Shown piece by piece: positions 41,602-52,042 of a stretch of DNA of 64,000 nt (the first letter of the stretch is position 1; each line of letters begins with the position of its first letter). Source of the stretch: Hortaea werneckii (taxonomy: Eukaryota; Ascomycota; Dothideomycetes; Mycosphaerellales; Teratosphaeriaceae); assembly GCA_037044905.1 (NCBI GenBank), contig JBAOKB010000083.1:29511-93510 (forward strand), given 5' to 3'. Under the pieces are notes generated by a model. It ran no database searches. It saw only the letters and a list, made by a program, of their open reading frames with translations, and was not told the DNA's origin. The translations under genes and the position numbers were made by a program.

Positions 41602-44481
41602 GATCGTCGCCGCAGTGAAAGGAAAGTAAGTGTAGTCAGACGTCGCAGCAGCAAAGGAAAAGCGCAAAGAAAGAAAAGGCCAAAGCAGTAGACAGACACG
41701 CGATTTGCGATGTCGCCACGCACCGAATGCGACGATGCAGACGTGTGCAGGCAGTCAGTCAATACAATAGCGACTTTTGCAATGCTTTTTTGACGTGCTG
41801 TTGGATTCTTTCCAGCGGCTGATATGAGAGTGAAGGGGAGAGGAAGATTCTTCTGGGCGGACGATGATGGGAACCGTGATGGATTGCGAGAGTATGTCTT
41901 GAGGAGACTGGGTGTATACCGTGACGGGCGAATACGCTTCTTATAAAATCACCGTGAATATGTTGGCATTGGCAGCACACCGGGCTTCGTGCGGAGAGTG
42001 TGCGAGGACTGGTGACGGTGGCGTCGTTATGACTGGGTCTGATCCAGCCAAACTGGGCCGCTTGCCCAATCGGTGGAGCGCACTCTTCGCTAGCGCGTCG
42101 TCTCGAAGCTTGTGCTCCTACTCTCCCGTCCTGCTCGGTCAGCTCACTCTCTTCTCATCTCTGTCGCTGTCTATCTTCAATTGTACTCTCCAGGGCGTGC
42201 AGAAGCTGACAAACCCCCCAAAGACGTGCCTGCGCATCGTCTCCAACTTTCCGCACTGCGATTGGAACGACATGTCCGCTGATATCATCTTCCGCCCTTC
42301 CCCTAGACCCTTTCACATGATACTCGATCGCACACATGTTGAGATGTCTGTCGTAAGAATGCGCATACCACCGCCTGCGGTGTGGCAGCGCGAATCCATG
42401 AAAGGAAAGCATTTCCCGTCGGGCCTGCCACGCGTGTCAGGAACATGACACATAGGATTCCAACCTTGAGGTAAGATGCAGCGCTGCCGTTTCGGGCGCC
42501 CACCCCAATCGAACGCGGCCGCCTGGTCCAGATGCTTCCGGGGTGAGCTTTTTGCAAAAGACTTGCGCAACCCACGTGGAGGTGATACCGAGATTTCTGA
42601 GCGACCATGTGCGACCAGAATAACAGCGCAACCATCTCATCAGGTGGCATCATGATTGGCTGGCTACTAGCAGCGCAATGGCAGAAGCGTTAACACCATT
42701 CGGCTACTGTCCAGAAATTTCTGCTTCTTCACGTCTCGAACGCAATGATCCAGTCATGTCCGCTGTCCTCGGCCTCCGTGTGGCGTCTCTGAACGCGGGG
42801 GTGGGTCGCTCGCTCGCCAGGGCTCATCAACGCTCTCCGATGTCATTCCGCCGCTTAGCCTGACGAGCTTGTCTCTATTTCCAAAATGTCGGCATGCCGA
42901 AAGATTTGGTTCGTCGTAACCGTTGCGCAAGCCGTTGGTCATCACGTCGCTCCCGATGGGCCTTCGTCGGCAGTCGCTTGGGACGGAGATGCCATGTTCG
43001 TAGTTTCAGGTCGTGCTTTCTTGCGCGGATGCGATCTGCCTAATCATGCCTCTTGGTTGCAATTCCACCGGAGGTCGTGGGACGTAGGCCGTTCCCAAAT
43101 TCGTTTTGGGTTTCGTTTGGGCTCGATACAAATACCGTGGAACAAAAGTCGGTTGTTGCAGCAAGTCATACCAGCGTGCCCCAGATGGGATTATGGCCTC
43201 CATCGTTCTGTATGGAGGCCGGTCCAAAGAAGTGTTCAACTCCTTGCACAATCGTCTAGATTCGTAGCGTTCGTGGACCAGGCTAGAGAGTCGTGTAGAC
43301 AAGTCCCTGTAAACGACGCACTCAGTCCATGTGCTACGTTATGTGTTAGCATTCCGAGTCTGCACGCCAATTCGATTCCAGGATGCAAGTGCTTTCCGGG
43401 CACCTCAATAGCAAGCGCTGCACAAAAGCAGGTCAAGACCGTATGCCTTAATAATGCATACTGCCGACACAAAATGAATTCAAATAGATTAGAAACGACA
43501 TGCGAAGAAACAATAACAAGAAAAAAGTACCAAGTCCTGAGCCATTGGAAGAATATATCAGAATCCCAACCCAACCCCCCGCGCATGCAACAACACCGTT
43601 CCACAACCCATTCCCCAATCCAAACAACGATCAAACGACCCCTCCCCAAGCTCCACCTTGTCCTTTCATCGCTCGACAAATCGAATCGGCTACTCGCCTT
43701 ATCAACCGTAGACTTATTCAAGACACTTGTGATGAGGCCGGGCTAGGAGGGGGGGAAGGGTGCATCCATTCCCGATCGAGTAAATTTATCCCTCTCCTTT
43801 CCTTCCTTCCCTCTTCGCCTCCTTAACACAGGGCGAAAGTCTCGTGAGCTAACGAGGTGCAAAAGCTCCTAGAGGACTCGAGCGAGACTAGAATCGTACG
43901 TCTTCTTACATTGTGTGCAAAACTCCCAAAAATTCGCGGCAAAAAGTCCCAGTGGAATCAGAGGGTATTGGTAGGTCAGAAAAGAAGCAGGAGGCAGGAG
44001 TAGGAGGGAAGGAAAAGTGCAGCACGGATTCAAGAAATGTGGTTTTTTTTTTAGACGACAAATGCGAGCAAAAGTTGCAAGAAAGCCAGAAAAAGAAGAG
44101 AAGGAGAACGGGATATAGTTCCTTTCTATAGCCCCAAGAGGAACAGAGAGCGAGAAGGGTGTGAAAAATAAACAAAAGAGTTTCATCTCCCTGTCCCTTT
44201 TCTTTCCCTCATGGGATCCGCCATCCATCTTTTCAAATCTGAAAATTACATTTACAGCCTTAGCGTAAAAAGAACTTCCAACTTTTTTCCCCATCCCCCA
44301 AAGATCCTGAAATTTGGAGAGCGAGAGAAAAAAAAAAAAGAAGAAAGAAAAAGGGAGCCAAAAAACCCCCAGTATCCATACCCCTCTCTTATCAGCGCGA
44401 GAGGGAAAAGGAGAGCTCTCAATCACCGCATGTAAGCCATCCCTAAACCCTTCCCTTCCCTGGCTGTCCCCTAGCAGGAAC
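41602..44481. other. Long intergenic region, no gene accepted
   Basis: 2.9 kb between the arrestin and Nsp1 genes, both on the minus strand. A 286-codon plus-strand frame (42886-43746) and a 231-codon minus-strand frame (43869-44564) are open but show random composition and no motif. A-rich stretches lie at 44050-44350. Confidence 0.5.
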
Positions 44482-46754
44482 CTACCGTCCCCGTCCCAGA
44501 TAACTCCGTCCGAACCCTTCGACCCAACCCCCGGCATCCCCTCCACCGTAGCCACCACTCCCACCGTTCATTCCCACCCCCAGACTCCCACCCAACTGTC
44601 GCGCATCCCGTTGCGCCTGGGAGACTTTGCCTTGCAGGGACGAAGCGCCTTCATCGATCGTCTGCAGTTGCGCGAGATGGGAGTTCAGGACGCGGACGAT
44701 GTCGGCGAGGGGATCGCTGGCGTTTTGCTGTTGTTGGGCAGTCGTGGTAGAGGAGAGTTTAGTCGAGGAAGCGTTCAGCTCGTCGATCATGGAGGTGAGG
44801 GAATGTTGCATTTCCGTCAGGCGGGTGGTGCAGGATTCGGCGGTTTTGTATCTACAAAGAAGTGTGTTAGCGGATCCATGTGGTCTTCTTCTGTAGTTGG
44901 GAAAGAGGGGGAGGAAGGGGAAACTTACGTTTTCTCGCGCTCAGCATCGACACCGCTTGCGCCGACTCCACCATCGCCTAATCCGGCCTGATCCATTAAC
45001 CCGTCTACTTCCCCTTCATACCTGTCCAGCAAAGCCTCGAGTTCCTGCTGCGCATGCTCGACGTTTCCTAGCTGGCGCTCGACCTCGCCGCAGTCCCTCT
45101 CGGCTTGGAAGCATCGGCCGTACAGGCTCGTGATCCGGCCGGAGTTCTCGACCAGTTGACGGTCCCAGGCGGAGACTTTCTTGGCGAGGGACTGGAAGGT
45201 TTTTTGGTGGGAGGCCAGAGAGGTCGACCACATGGTGAGGATCTCGTCCATGGATTTGGCTGCGAGACGGCTTTGAGGGGCAGGAGCAGGGCCAGATGTG
45301 GAGGCTCCTGCGCCAGCGGTTCCGGTAGTGTTGGTTTGACCTGTAGATGCCGGTGCGGTCGTGTTGGTTGAGCCTGGGGCGGCCGTGGATGTGCTAGTCT
45401 GGGTGGCATTCTTATCACCAGACGCAGGAGCGCCGAATAGGGAGCTGCCGCCAGTTGAGGTAGCCCCTGACCCGCCTGAAGTGGCCCCAGTCCCTGTAGT
45501 GCCGAATAGTCCTCCACCGCTACCTGCTGTGGTTCCTGGCGCAGAGGTAGGAGCGGAAGACTGAGTGGTTCCCTCGCTCGTCTTCTGACCAAAGCTGAAG
45601 GAAGGTGCCGAGGTAGCAGTAGTCGAAGGTTGACTGGTAGCCGAGCTAGAAGTTCCACCTGCATTCAGACCACCGAAAAGATTTCCTGTCCCGCTAGTGG
45701 TTCCAGAGGTCGATGAAGGAGCTGCAGAACTCGTGGCTCCGCTAGTGGCGCCACCACCGAGCCCAGAAAACAAACTAGGCTTTTCACCACCACTCGTGGC
45801 TGTCGTTGCTCCACCCTGAGGGGTTGCAGAGCTGCTGCCTGCAGTTGATGTAGCGGGTTTGCTGCCGAACAGACCTCCACCTCCGCTGCTGCTGCCGCCC
45901 GCGCTCGCGCCGCCTAGGCTGAATCCGGTCTTGCCTTGCTCCCCTTGTTGCTGCTGTCCGCCGGGCTGCTGACCCTGCTGTTGATTATCATCTTTCTTTC
46001 CGAGGTTACCAAACAGGCTGTTCTGCGGAGGGGGTCCAGCGGGGGTGAAAGACAGTGGAGCAGTTTTGTTTGCCTGCGGTGTAGTGGATCCTTGCCCGGC
46101 ACCACCAAAGAGACCACCGGTAGAAGGCTTTGGTGCTGCGGAGCTAGGTTGACTGAAGATACTCTGAGAACTCTGATTCTGGTTTTGTTGGTCGCCGCCA
46201 GAGCTCGATGGTTTGCTTGTGTTGCCAAAGCTGAAACCGCCACCTCCCGAGCCGAGAGCGGGTGCTGTGCTTGTCGGCGTAGAGCCAAATAAACCACCAC
46301 CTGCGCTGCTCTTCGGCTGCTCGCCTTGGGGAGTGCCGGCTGGCGAGGCAGCAGGCTTCGCACCCAAGCCCCCAAATAGTGACGTCCCAGAGGATGCAGG
46401 TGCTGAGCTCGTGTCGTCCTTCTTCTGTTGTCCGAAATTGAATCCGCCTCCACCGCCGAAAGCTGGCGTTGCAGCACCGCTGCTGCCACCTGCTGGCGTT
46501 GAGCCAAATAAAGGCTTTTGCTGGTCACCACCTGACGACGCAGGCTTGTTCCCGAACGAAAAGCCTGTGTTCCCACCGCCAGCGCTTCCGAAGATGCTCG
46601 AGCTGTTGCCGCTTTGTGATGTCTGACCGGACTGGCTTTGGGACTGGTTCTGGTTCTGGCTGCCAAAAAGCCCACCACTTGGCGCGTTCCCTCCGAACAA
46701 GCTCCCACCCTTATTCTGGTCTCCACCGCCCCCGCCTCCGAAGGTAAAAGACAT
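44482..46754 (-). CDS. NSP1: FG nucleoporin Nsp1
   Basis: Two exons (44929..46754 and 44482..44851; 77-bp intron) give 731 residues. Nsp1 forms part of the central transport channel of the nuclear pore with Nup57 and Nup49. The start is ATG 46752-46754 (MSFTFGGGG). Residues 1-460 carry many FG repeats in GLFG, SLFG, FSFG and FNFG contexts, separated by Ser/Thr/Gly/Ala/Gln linkers. The C-terminal coiled-coil Nsp1 domain begins near residue 495 (RLAAKSMDEILTMWSTSLASHQ) and continues over the intron join (REKTYKTAESCTTRLTEMQ). It ends with a Gly-rich tail, unusual for Nsp1. Divergent from TINA, 533 bp away. Confidence 0.94.
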
Positions 46755-47287
46755 CTTGCTCAAAGAGTTCTCAATGTGTTATTCTTTCTCGGCCTCTCTC
46801 GCTGCTCTAACGTGATGTCGGCGCGGTGGGCGGAGCCTCCTTTGGGATCCTTGGGTGCGTATCCGCCGTCTTCGCAGTACCCAGAATCGTTATTACCAAT
46901 ATCGTGATTCACCTTATCATCAACGCTTCGAAGCGCGATCGTGTCTGTGGCGGAAAGAGAGTGGACAGATTGAGGATTGACGCCAAAAGTTGATCCCCCA
47001 AGCTCCAGCGAGCTTCTCGTGTTTGGAGAACGCGATTCCCGAAGTTGCAACTGCAGCTGGGCGGCCGCTCCCGGTCCCGTTTCCGCCAATGCAAATGTCT
47101 GCCTGAGGTCTGCACGGACAGGGCCGGGCCCCTCCCCCAGAGCGGCGTCGTCCCGCGATGGCATCCCAAAGGAGTAATCATCAGTAAACAAGAAAACACT
47201 CGCTCATATCGTCGACAGTCCTATCCACGTTGAAGCTTCATCTCCAGGAGAGGAACGCGCCATCTGCGCGCAATCATTGCCGTCGCA
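46755..47287. promoter_or_regulatory. Divergent promoter region NSP1 / TINA
   Basis: 533 bp between the two start codons; must hold both promoters. No specific site assigned. Confidence 0.5.
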
Positions 47288-49447
47288 ATGGATCATGACA
47301 CTCTCCGCACCGCCTCCAACTATCTCAACAACCTTCTCTTGGCCCGTGGACTCCTTCGTAACAGCGAGCCCATCGACTTCGTGAAACCTTCGAAAGATAC
47401 TCGAGCGCAGATAATCAACCTCGTTCATGACCTGATTCTGCACCAAGATCGCGACAAGGACAACCGCGAGCATGTTGCCATCACCTTACGTAACCTACGC
47501 GCTGACGACGGACGCAAGACCGGCGAGATCGAGAAGCTGAAGGAGAAGAACGAAGAGCTGGCGCGAACGGCGACACAGGCCCAGGCCGCACAGCGAGCCG
47601 CCGAGACCGAGGCGAAGAAGGTCGAGAAAAGCATCAAAAGCCTGCAAGACCAGGCCGCCAAGCTGAAGACGACTCTGGCGCAGGTCAAGACGCAATGCAC
47701 AAACGACATCCGTAAGCGCGATCTCGAGCTTAACAGACTCAAAGCGCACTTGCAGGGTCAGCAGCGTGGCAATAAGGTCGTCCCACCGAGCGCAGGTCTC
47801 GTGGGAGGCGGCATCAGGGGCAATAGAGATGCTCATCAGGAGCAAAGAGAGCTAGAGGATCCGGCGTACAGCCTGAAGCAGGAGACGACCGAGTTCCTCA
47901 CGCAGCTGAGCCAAGGGTTGAGCGAAGAGAACGATCAGCTCATTTCAATCATTCGCGATGGTGTTGGTGATATGAGAGAGTTGCTAGGATTGCAGCCCTA
48001 CCAGCACCGGATGCCAGACAGCGCAATAGGAAGCCTGGGCTCGAATGCCTCGAGTAACAAACACGCTGCGCCTGCAAGCTTAAGCTCATATGAGATTTTG
48101 GCTGCGGACATGCAAGATTGCTTGGCCCACCTGAAGCCAATTCTGAGCAACCCGAACTTCGTCACAGTCGAAGAGGTCGAAATTCGCGAAGAGGAAATTG
48201 CTAGACTGAGGCAGGGCTGGGAGCACATGGAAAAGCGATGGCGTGACGTCCTGCTCATGATGGAAGGCTGGCGAAGAAGAATGGACACAGGCGAGACCAT
48301 CAACCTCGACGACCTCACTCGCGGACTGGGACTCGTATCGCCAGTCCGACCTCCTCACATCGCAAGCCGTCGGATCGACGACCGCGAAGAGCCCGAACAG
48401 AGTCTCCTCGGCGCCAACGGAGAGGAAGAAGACGCAAGCGAAATCCAACTTCCGGGCTCTGACCCCTCCTTTCCGGAACAACAAGACGAAACGATGACGC
48501 AGGACGCCGACGGACAGCAAGACAACAACAGTCCTCCACCGCCGCCCCCACCGCACCATTCTCCGACCCCAAGAACCACGCGCTCAACCCGCCGCTCTTC
48601 CCGCAACAATCCCACCGTCACCTTCGCGAACAACAAGAACAACAGCATTAGATCTTCCCACCAACCCTCCCCCCACAAACCCTCCGCCTCAACCCCACCG
48701 AAAAGGAAAAGAGCAACCGAAACCAACATCCTCGAGCCCCCCGCCTTCTTCGACCTCAGACCATCTAGTCACAAATCCGCCCCGACACCTTCTGCTTTCT
48801 CTCCTCAACACCTGCCCCAACCTACCCCACTAGGCCCAGGCTCAGGGGAAGCCGAGTTCGAAGAAGGAGAGGGAGAAGAAGCGTCCTATGATGAAGAAGA
48901 CGGGAGAGGAGAAGACCGAATGACAGTCGAAGAGAAACTCCGACTAGCGCAGGAGGAGGCCGAGGAAGTCGCTATTCAGCAGCAACAGCAACAGCGAGGC
49001 ACAGAAGGGGAAAGGGTCCAGAGGTCCCCGGGGAAGAAGGCAAGGGCCTCAGCCCTCTCGTCTTCTGCCTCCTCTACCTCTCGAGCCCAAGACACCAAGG
49101 GATCCCTCTCATCCTCGCATAAGGTATCATCTGAGCGGCGGTCGAAGAACTCTCAGGACGCCTATCAAGGGATAGTAGAGAAGGAGGAGGAGGAGGAGGG
49201 GAATAAAGAAAACCTCTCCCTCGCCTCTCCATCCCATCGTCCGCCAAAGGGAACAGCAGCAGTAGCAGGCGAAGCAGAGCCCGGAGACGACGAAGACGAT
49301 ACGTTAGGACAGATGCCAGCGAGTGCGGTGAAGCGGACGAAGATCAAGGGGAGGCCGATGAGGAGACGGAAGAGTACGTTGAACCCGGAGGAATTGGAGG
49401 AGTTGCTTATGGGTGGTGGGGGAAGAGGGGATGAGGAGGGGTTCTGA
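47288..49447 (+). CDS. NIMA-interactive protein TINA-like (ADIP/SSX2IP coiled coil)
   Basis: Single exon, 719 residues from ATG 47288. The family (afadin/alpha-actinin-binding, SSX2IP) includes Aspergillus TINA, which binds the mitotic kinase NIMA and sits at spindle pole bodies. The N-terminal globular part is NYLNNLLLARGLLRNSEPIDF with LVHDLILHQDRDKDNREHV. A long coiled coil follows (about residues 80-160, EIEKLKEKNEELAR to NRLKAHLQGQ), then a second helical region around EEVEIREEEIARLRQGWEHMEKRW. The last 350 residues are disordered, with Pro and Gln runs, acidic tracts and basic patches near the C-terminus (KRTKIKGRPMRRRKSTLNP) that look like a nuclear-localisation signal with possible phosphosites. 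The family call rests on the N-terminal half. Confidence 0.85.
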   Translation: MDHDTLRTASNYLNNLLLARGLLRNSEPIDFVKPSKDTRAQIINLVHDLILHQDRDKDNREHVAITLRNLRADDGRKTGEIEKLKEKNEELARTATQAQAAQRAAETEAKKVEKSIKSLQDQAAKLKTTLAQVKTQCTNDIRKRDLELNRLKAHLQGQQRGNKVVPPSAGLVGGGIRGNRDAHQEQRELEDPAYSLKQETTEFLTQLSQGLSEENDQLISIIRDGVGDMRELLGLQPYQHRMPDSAIGSLGSNASSNKHAAPASLSSYEILAADMQDCLAHLKPILSNPNFVTVEEVEIREEEIARLRQGWEHMEKRWRDVLLMMEGWRRRMDTGETINLDDLTRGLGLVSPVRPPHIASRRIDDREEPEQSLLGANGEEEDASEIQLPGSDPSFPEQQDETMTQDADGQQDNNSPPPPPPPHHSPTPRTTRSTRRSSRNNPTVTFANNKNNSIRSSHQPSPHKPSASTPPKRKRATETNILEPPAFFDLRPSSHKSAPTPSAFSPQHLPQPTPLGPGSGEAEFEEGEGEEASYDEEDGRGEDRMTVEEKLRLAQEEAEEVAIQQQQQQRGTEGERVQRSPGKKARASALSSSASSTSRAQDTKGSLSSSHKVSSERRSKNSQDAYQGIVEKEEEEEGNKENLSLASPSHRPPKGTAAVAGEAEPGDDEDDTLGQMPASAVKRTKIKGRPMRRRKSTLNPEELEELLMGGGGRGDEEGF

Positions 49448-49467
49448 GAGAGAGAGAGAGAGAGAGA
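49446..49467. repeat. (GA)11 microsatellite
   Basis: Eleven GA units overlap the TINA stop codon region and enter the 3' UTR. Simple slippage repeat. Confidence 0.8.
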
Positions 49468-49817
49468 AAGATGAAGAAGACGGGGAGGGAGGGAAGGGTT
49501 GTTTTCGTAGTTTCGTCTTTTTTCCTTTTGCGTTGAAAAGGTTATGAAAGTCAATGGAATGAGTTCTTCACGTTTGTCCACCGAGCAGAACTCATTATCG
49601 ACCTCTGTGTGCTCATTCGTGGCAGTGCGGAAAAAGCGCAAAGCTACCTTATCGTCGCAAAAAGCAAATTCCGTAACACACCCTTTTCTTGTCGACTTGG
49701 CTAGCTACGAAGTAGCTCCCTCCAGCAACCCCCCCAAAATCATTCATTGACGCTCAAGCAACAGTCACCGCCACAGTCTGGGTAGCAGTAAGGATCTTTG
49801 CTAGACAGCAAAGACCA
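49448..49817. other. Convergent 3' intergenic region
   Basis: 370 bp of probable 3' UTRs of TINA and the next minus-strand gene. No gene seen. Confidence 0.55.
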
Positions 49818-51477
49818 TCACTCAATCATCATGTTCTCCTTGTCACTAGCTTCAGTCGCCCGACTCGCACTTCTTCCCCTCCCGCTGCCCTTGCTAGCCT
49901 TCCTAGGCGGTCTCTCCTTCTTCTCGGGACTTCCGTTTCCTTCGTTAAGCGTTAAGCTCCTCAGCGCGCTACGTGTACGCTTCTTTGCGCTCGCTGAGCC
50001 TCCGCTCCCGGCAGGTGAGGACATCGTTATCGTCGATGGCGCCACTGTCATGGTCGCAGGAGTTGGTGGAGGAGCGACGACAGATGCCGGTGGCACGGTG
50101 GGGGAGGGGGGGTCAAGCACCGTGGATAGAAAGTCTCGGGCTACTCTCAACCCCGTCAGCGACATGTCTCCAATGCATTCCCCAGAGATCAGCCTTCTCG
50201 TCTTCATGAGATGACGTACGCTTCGTTGACGAAAAGGAGCCTTCTTTGCGCCCTTTCACAACTGATGTCGGGTGTCCGTTGTGAAGTATGGAGCCATCAC
50301 CATCTTCAGTGATGCAATTCGGGTAAGAAGTACAGCCGGCGTGCATGCTGATATCTGAATAGTGAGAGTCTCCGCGCGTGCGATCAGCGACCGGCTGCAG
50401 GGGTGGCGTTGGCATCAAGCGTTGAGGAAGTGGCGGCGGTGGCATCGCGTCCTGGGCAAGGCATTAGCTACATAAGACACTCGTGTGTGTGGAATAACAC
50501 TTACGTTGGCGCTCGGCAGAGGTTGCTTGATAGCCTGAATAATTTGCTGCACTTGGTCGGATGGCAAGCGGAACCTGAACCCGTCATGATGGCTCATTGA
50601 TGCTGGGTTCATCACAGGGGACATCATGCTTGGTGGTGGCGGTGGTAGTATCGGTCCATATGCAGACGGTGGGTAATTCGAGTAAGCCGATGTACTCCTG
50701 CTGCTGGTGTCGTCAAGTGGCAACGGCAGCTCACGAATGCTGACATGGCGAGACTTAGGCCTGAAAGTGGGATTGTTGATGACCGTCATGCCTGGATGCG
50801 GCCATGCAATACCGCAACGCTCCAGGATATCTGCATTAAATCATTCAGTGTTGCGCGCACAATGGTATGTAGACGTGCAAGCAGACTCACCGAGAGGCGC
50901 AGGCTGAAACGAAAAGACAACATGATCGACAAGCTTCACGAATTCCTGCAATTCATCTTTGATGACCATGTAACCAGCAGACAGTTGAATCTTGATGCGA
51001 CCCTTTTCTTCGGCAGCATTCCAGTAGCTTTCGGACAGAATACTACGATGGAACTTCGGAAACGGAAGCTTTTCGCCTGAGCCTCCGACAGTAGCTTGAT
51101 CTGGGAAGACCTTCTCAGCACGCAACATCACAGTCTTCTTTAAGTGTAAGCGACTCACCAATCTGCTTGGGCCAGGTGGCACCTTCAGGGAGTTTCTCAT
51201 CAACGATCGTAACCCCATTGATGATGACCTTGATACGCCACACATACTCCACGCCAGGCGCGTACCCGCCCTGCTGGCCCAGGATGGCCGTGGGTTTGTT
51301 CCAAGCGTGGACGGAGACCTGGAAAGGCGCGTTGTGGTCAAGACCCGGGATGAAGCTCGTCAGAAGCGGCGTCTGTGTCAGGCCATTCTGATAGGCGAAG
51401 CATTGGGTGCGGAATTCGCGGATCGGGATAGACGAGTTAAGCGGGAAAAGGAGGACGTCCCAGTCCTGGAAGCGCAT
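49818..51477 (-). CDS. Conserved fungal orphan protein (MRFQDWDVLLFP family)
   Basis: Five exons (51159..51477, 50891..51100, 50505..50830, 50220..50451, 49818..50167; introns 52-60 bp) give 478 residues. The N-terminus MRFQDWDVLLFP is, from memory, the hallmark of an uncharacterised Pezizomycotina family. Domain 1 is beta-rich: FRTQCFAYQ, PLLTSFIPGLDHNAPFQVSVHAW, YVWRIKVIINGVTIVD. After the joins come FPKFHRSILSESYWNAAEEKGRIKIQLSAGY, VVFSFQPAPLDILERCGIAWPHPGM and a Pro/Ser-rich tail with a GFRFRLPSDQVQQIIQAI helix. The C-terminus is basic and Ser-rich, ending ENMMIE. The last intron (50168-50219) is chosen because reading through it gives a stop in 36 codons. No catalytic site or membrane segment. 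Function unknown. Confidence 0.78.
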
Positions 51478-52042
51478 TGTGGAGGTCGCTCGTACCAGCT
51501 GGTAGTGTCAATTTTGTACGCAAATGTTGGCGCTTCAGTGCAGGGTGAGGGCAAGGTGTGGATCAGGGAGACAGTGAAGATCCAAGAGAAGAGAAAAGAA
51601 ATGCAGAGCGGCGCATTTGCACTGCGGGAAGGCGCTCTCCATTGGCCGATGAAGACAGAAGCCGCGAATCTAGCCCGCCAGGGACGCTCCTACCTTTTCA
51701 AGCAGCTCTCGAGCAGAAGTGCAGCGTCCCTTCTACTTCCGTTCTGTACACCCGTGACTGGACGATCTTATGATCTTCACCATATTTGGGTGGGCAGGTC
51801 GTGCTTCGCGATCAAGGGTTTCAAGAAAACAAGGGAATCCTTCTCACCTAAGTCGTCAAGGTCAATGAGACTTGCGCTGTGAAAATTGCCATCAGATAAA
51901 TTACCACATCTTCTCAAAAGATAATAATCTTTACTCCGTAGCAATTTTCTCTGTCATTTTCATCAACTTCTCCAGTAAGTGAAAACTTACCCCTGCCCCA
52001 AGCAGAGCAGTAAATCGAATCCACACGTCACTCCAACCCGTT
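51478..52042. other. Intergenic, no gene seen
   Basis: Promoter side of the orphan gene and 3' side of the Laa2-like gene, both minus strand. An antisense frame crossing from the upstream gene is not credible. Confidence 0.5.

Noticed and set aside
42886..43746. 286-codon plus-strand open frame
   Set aside because: Long, but composition is random, with no domain, no hydrophobic pattern and no plausible splice partners. Kept as intergenic.
43869..44564. 231-codon minus-strand frame with hydrophobic runs
   Set aside because: The hydrophobic runs come from A/T-rich homopolymer stretches (poly-Phe), and the frame overlaps the Nsp1 3' end. Probably Nsp1 3' UTR.
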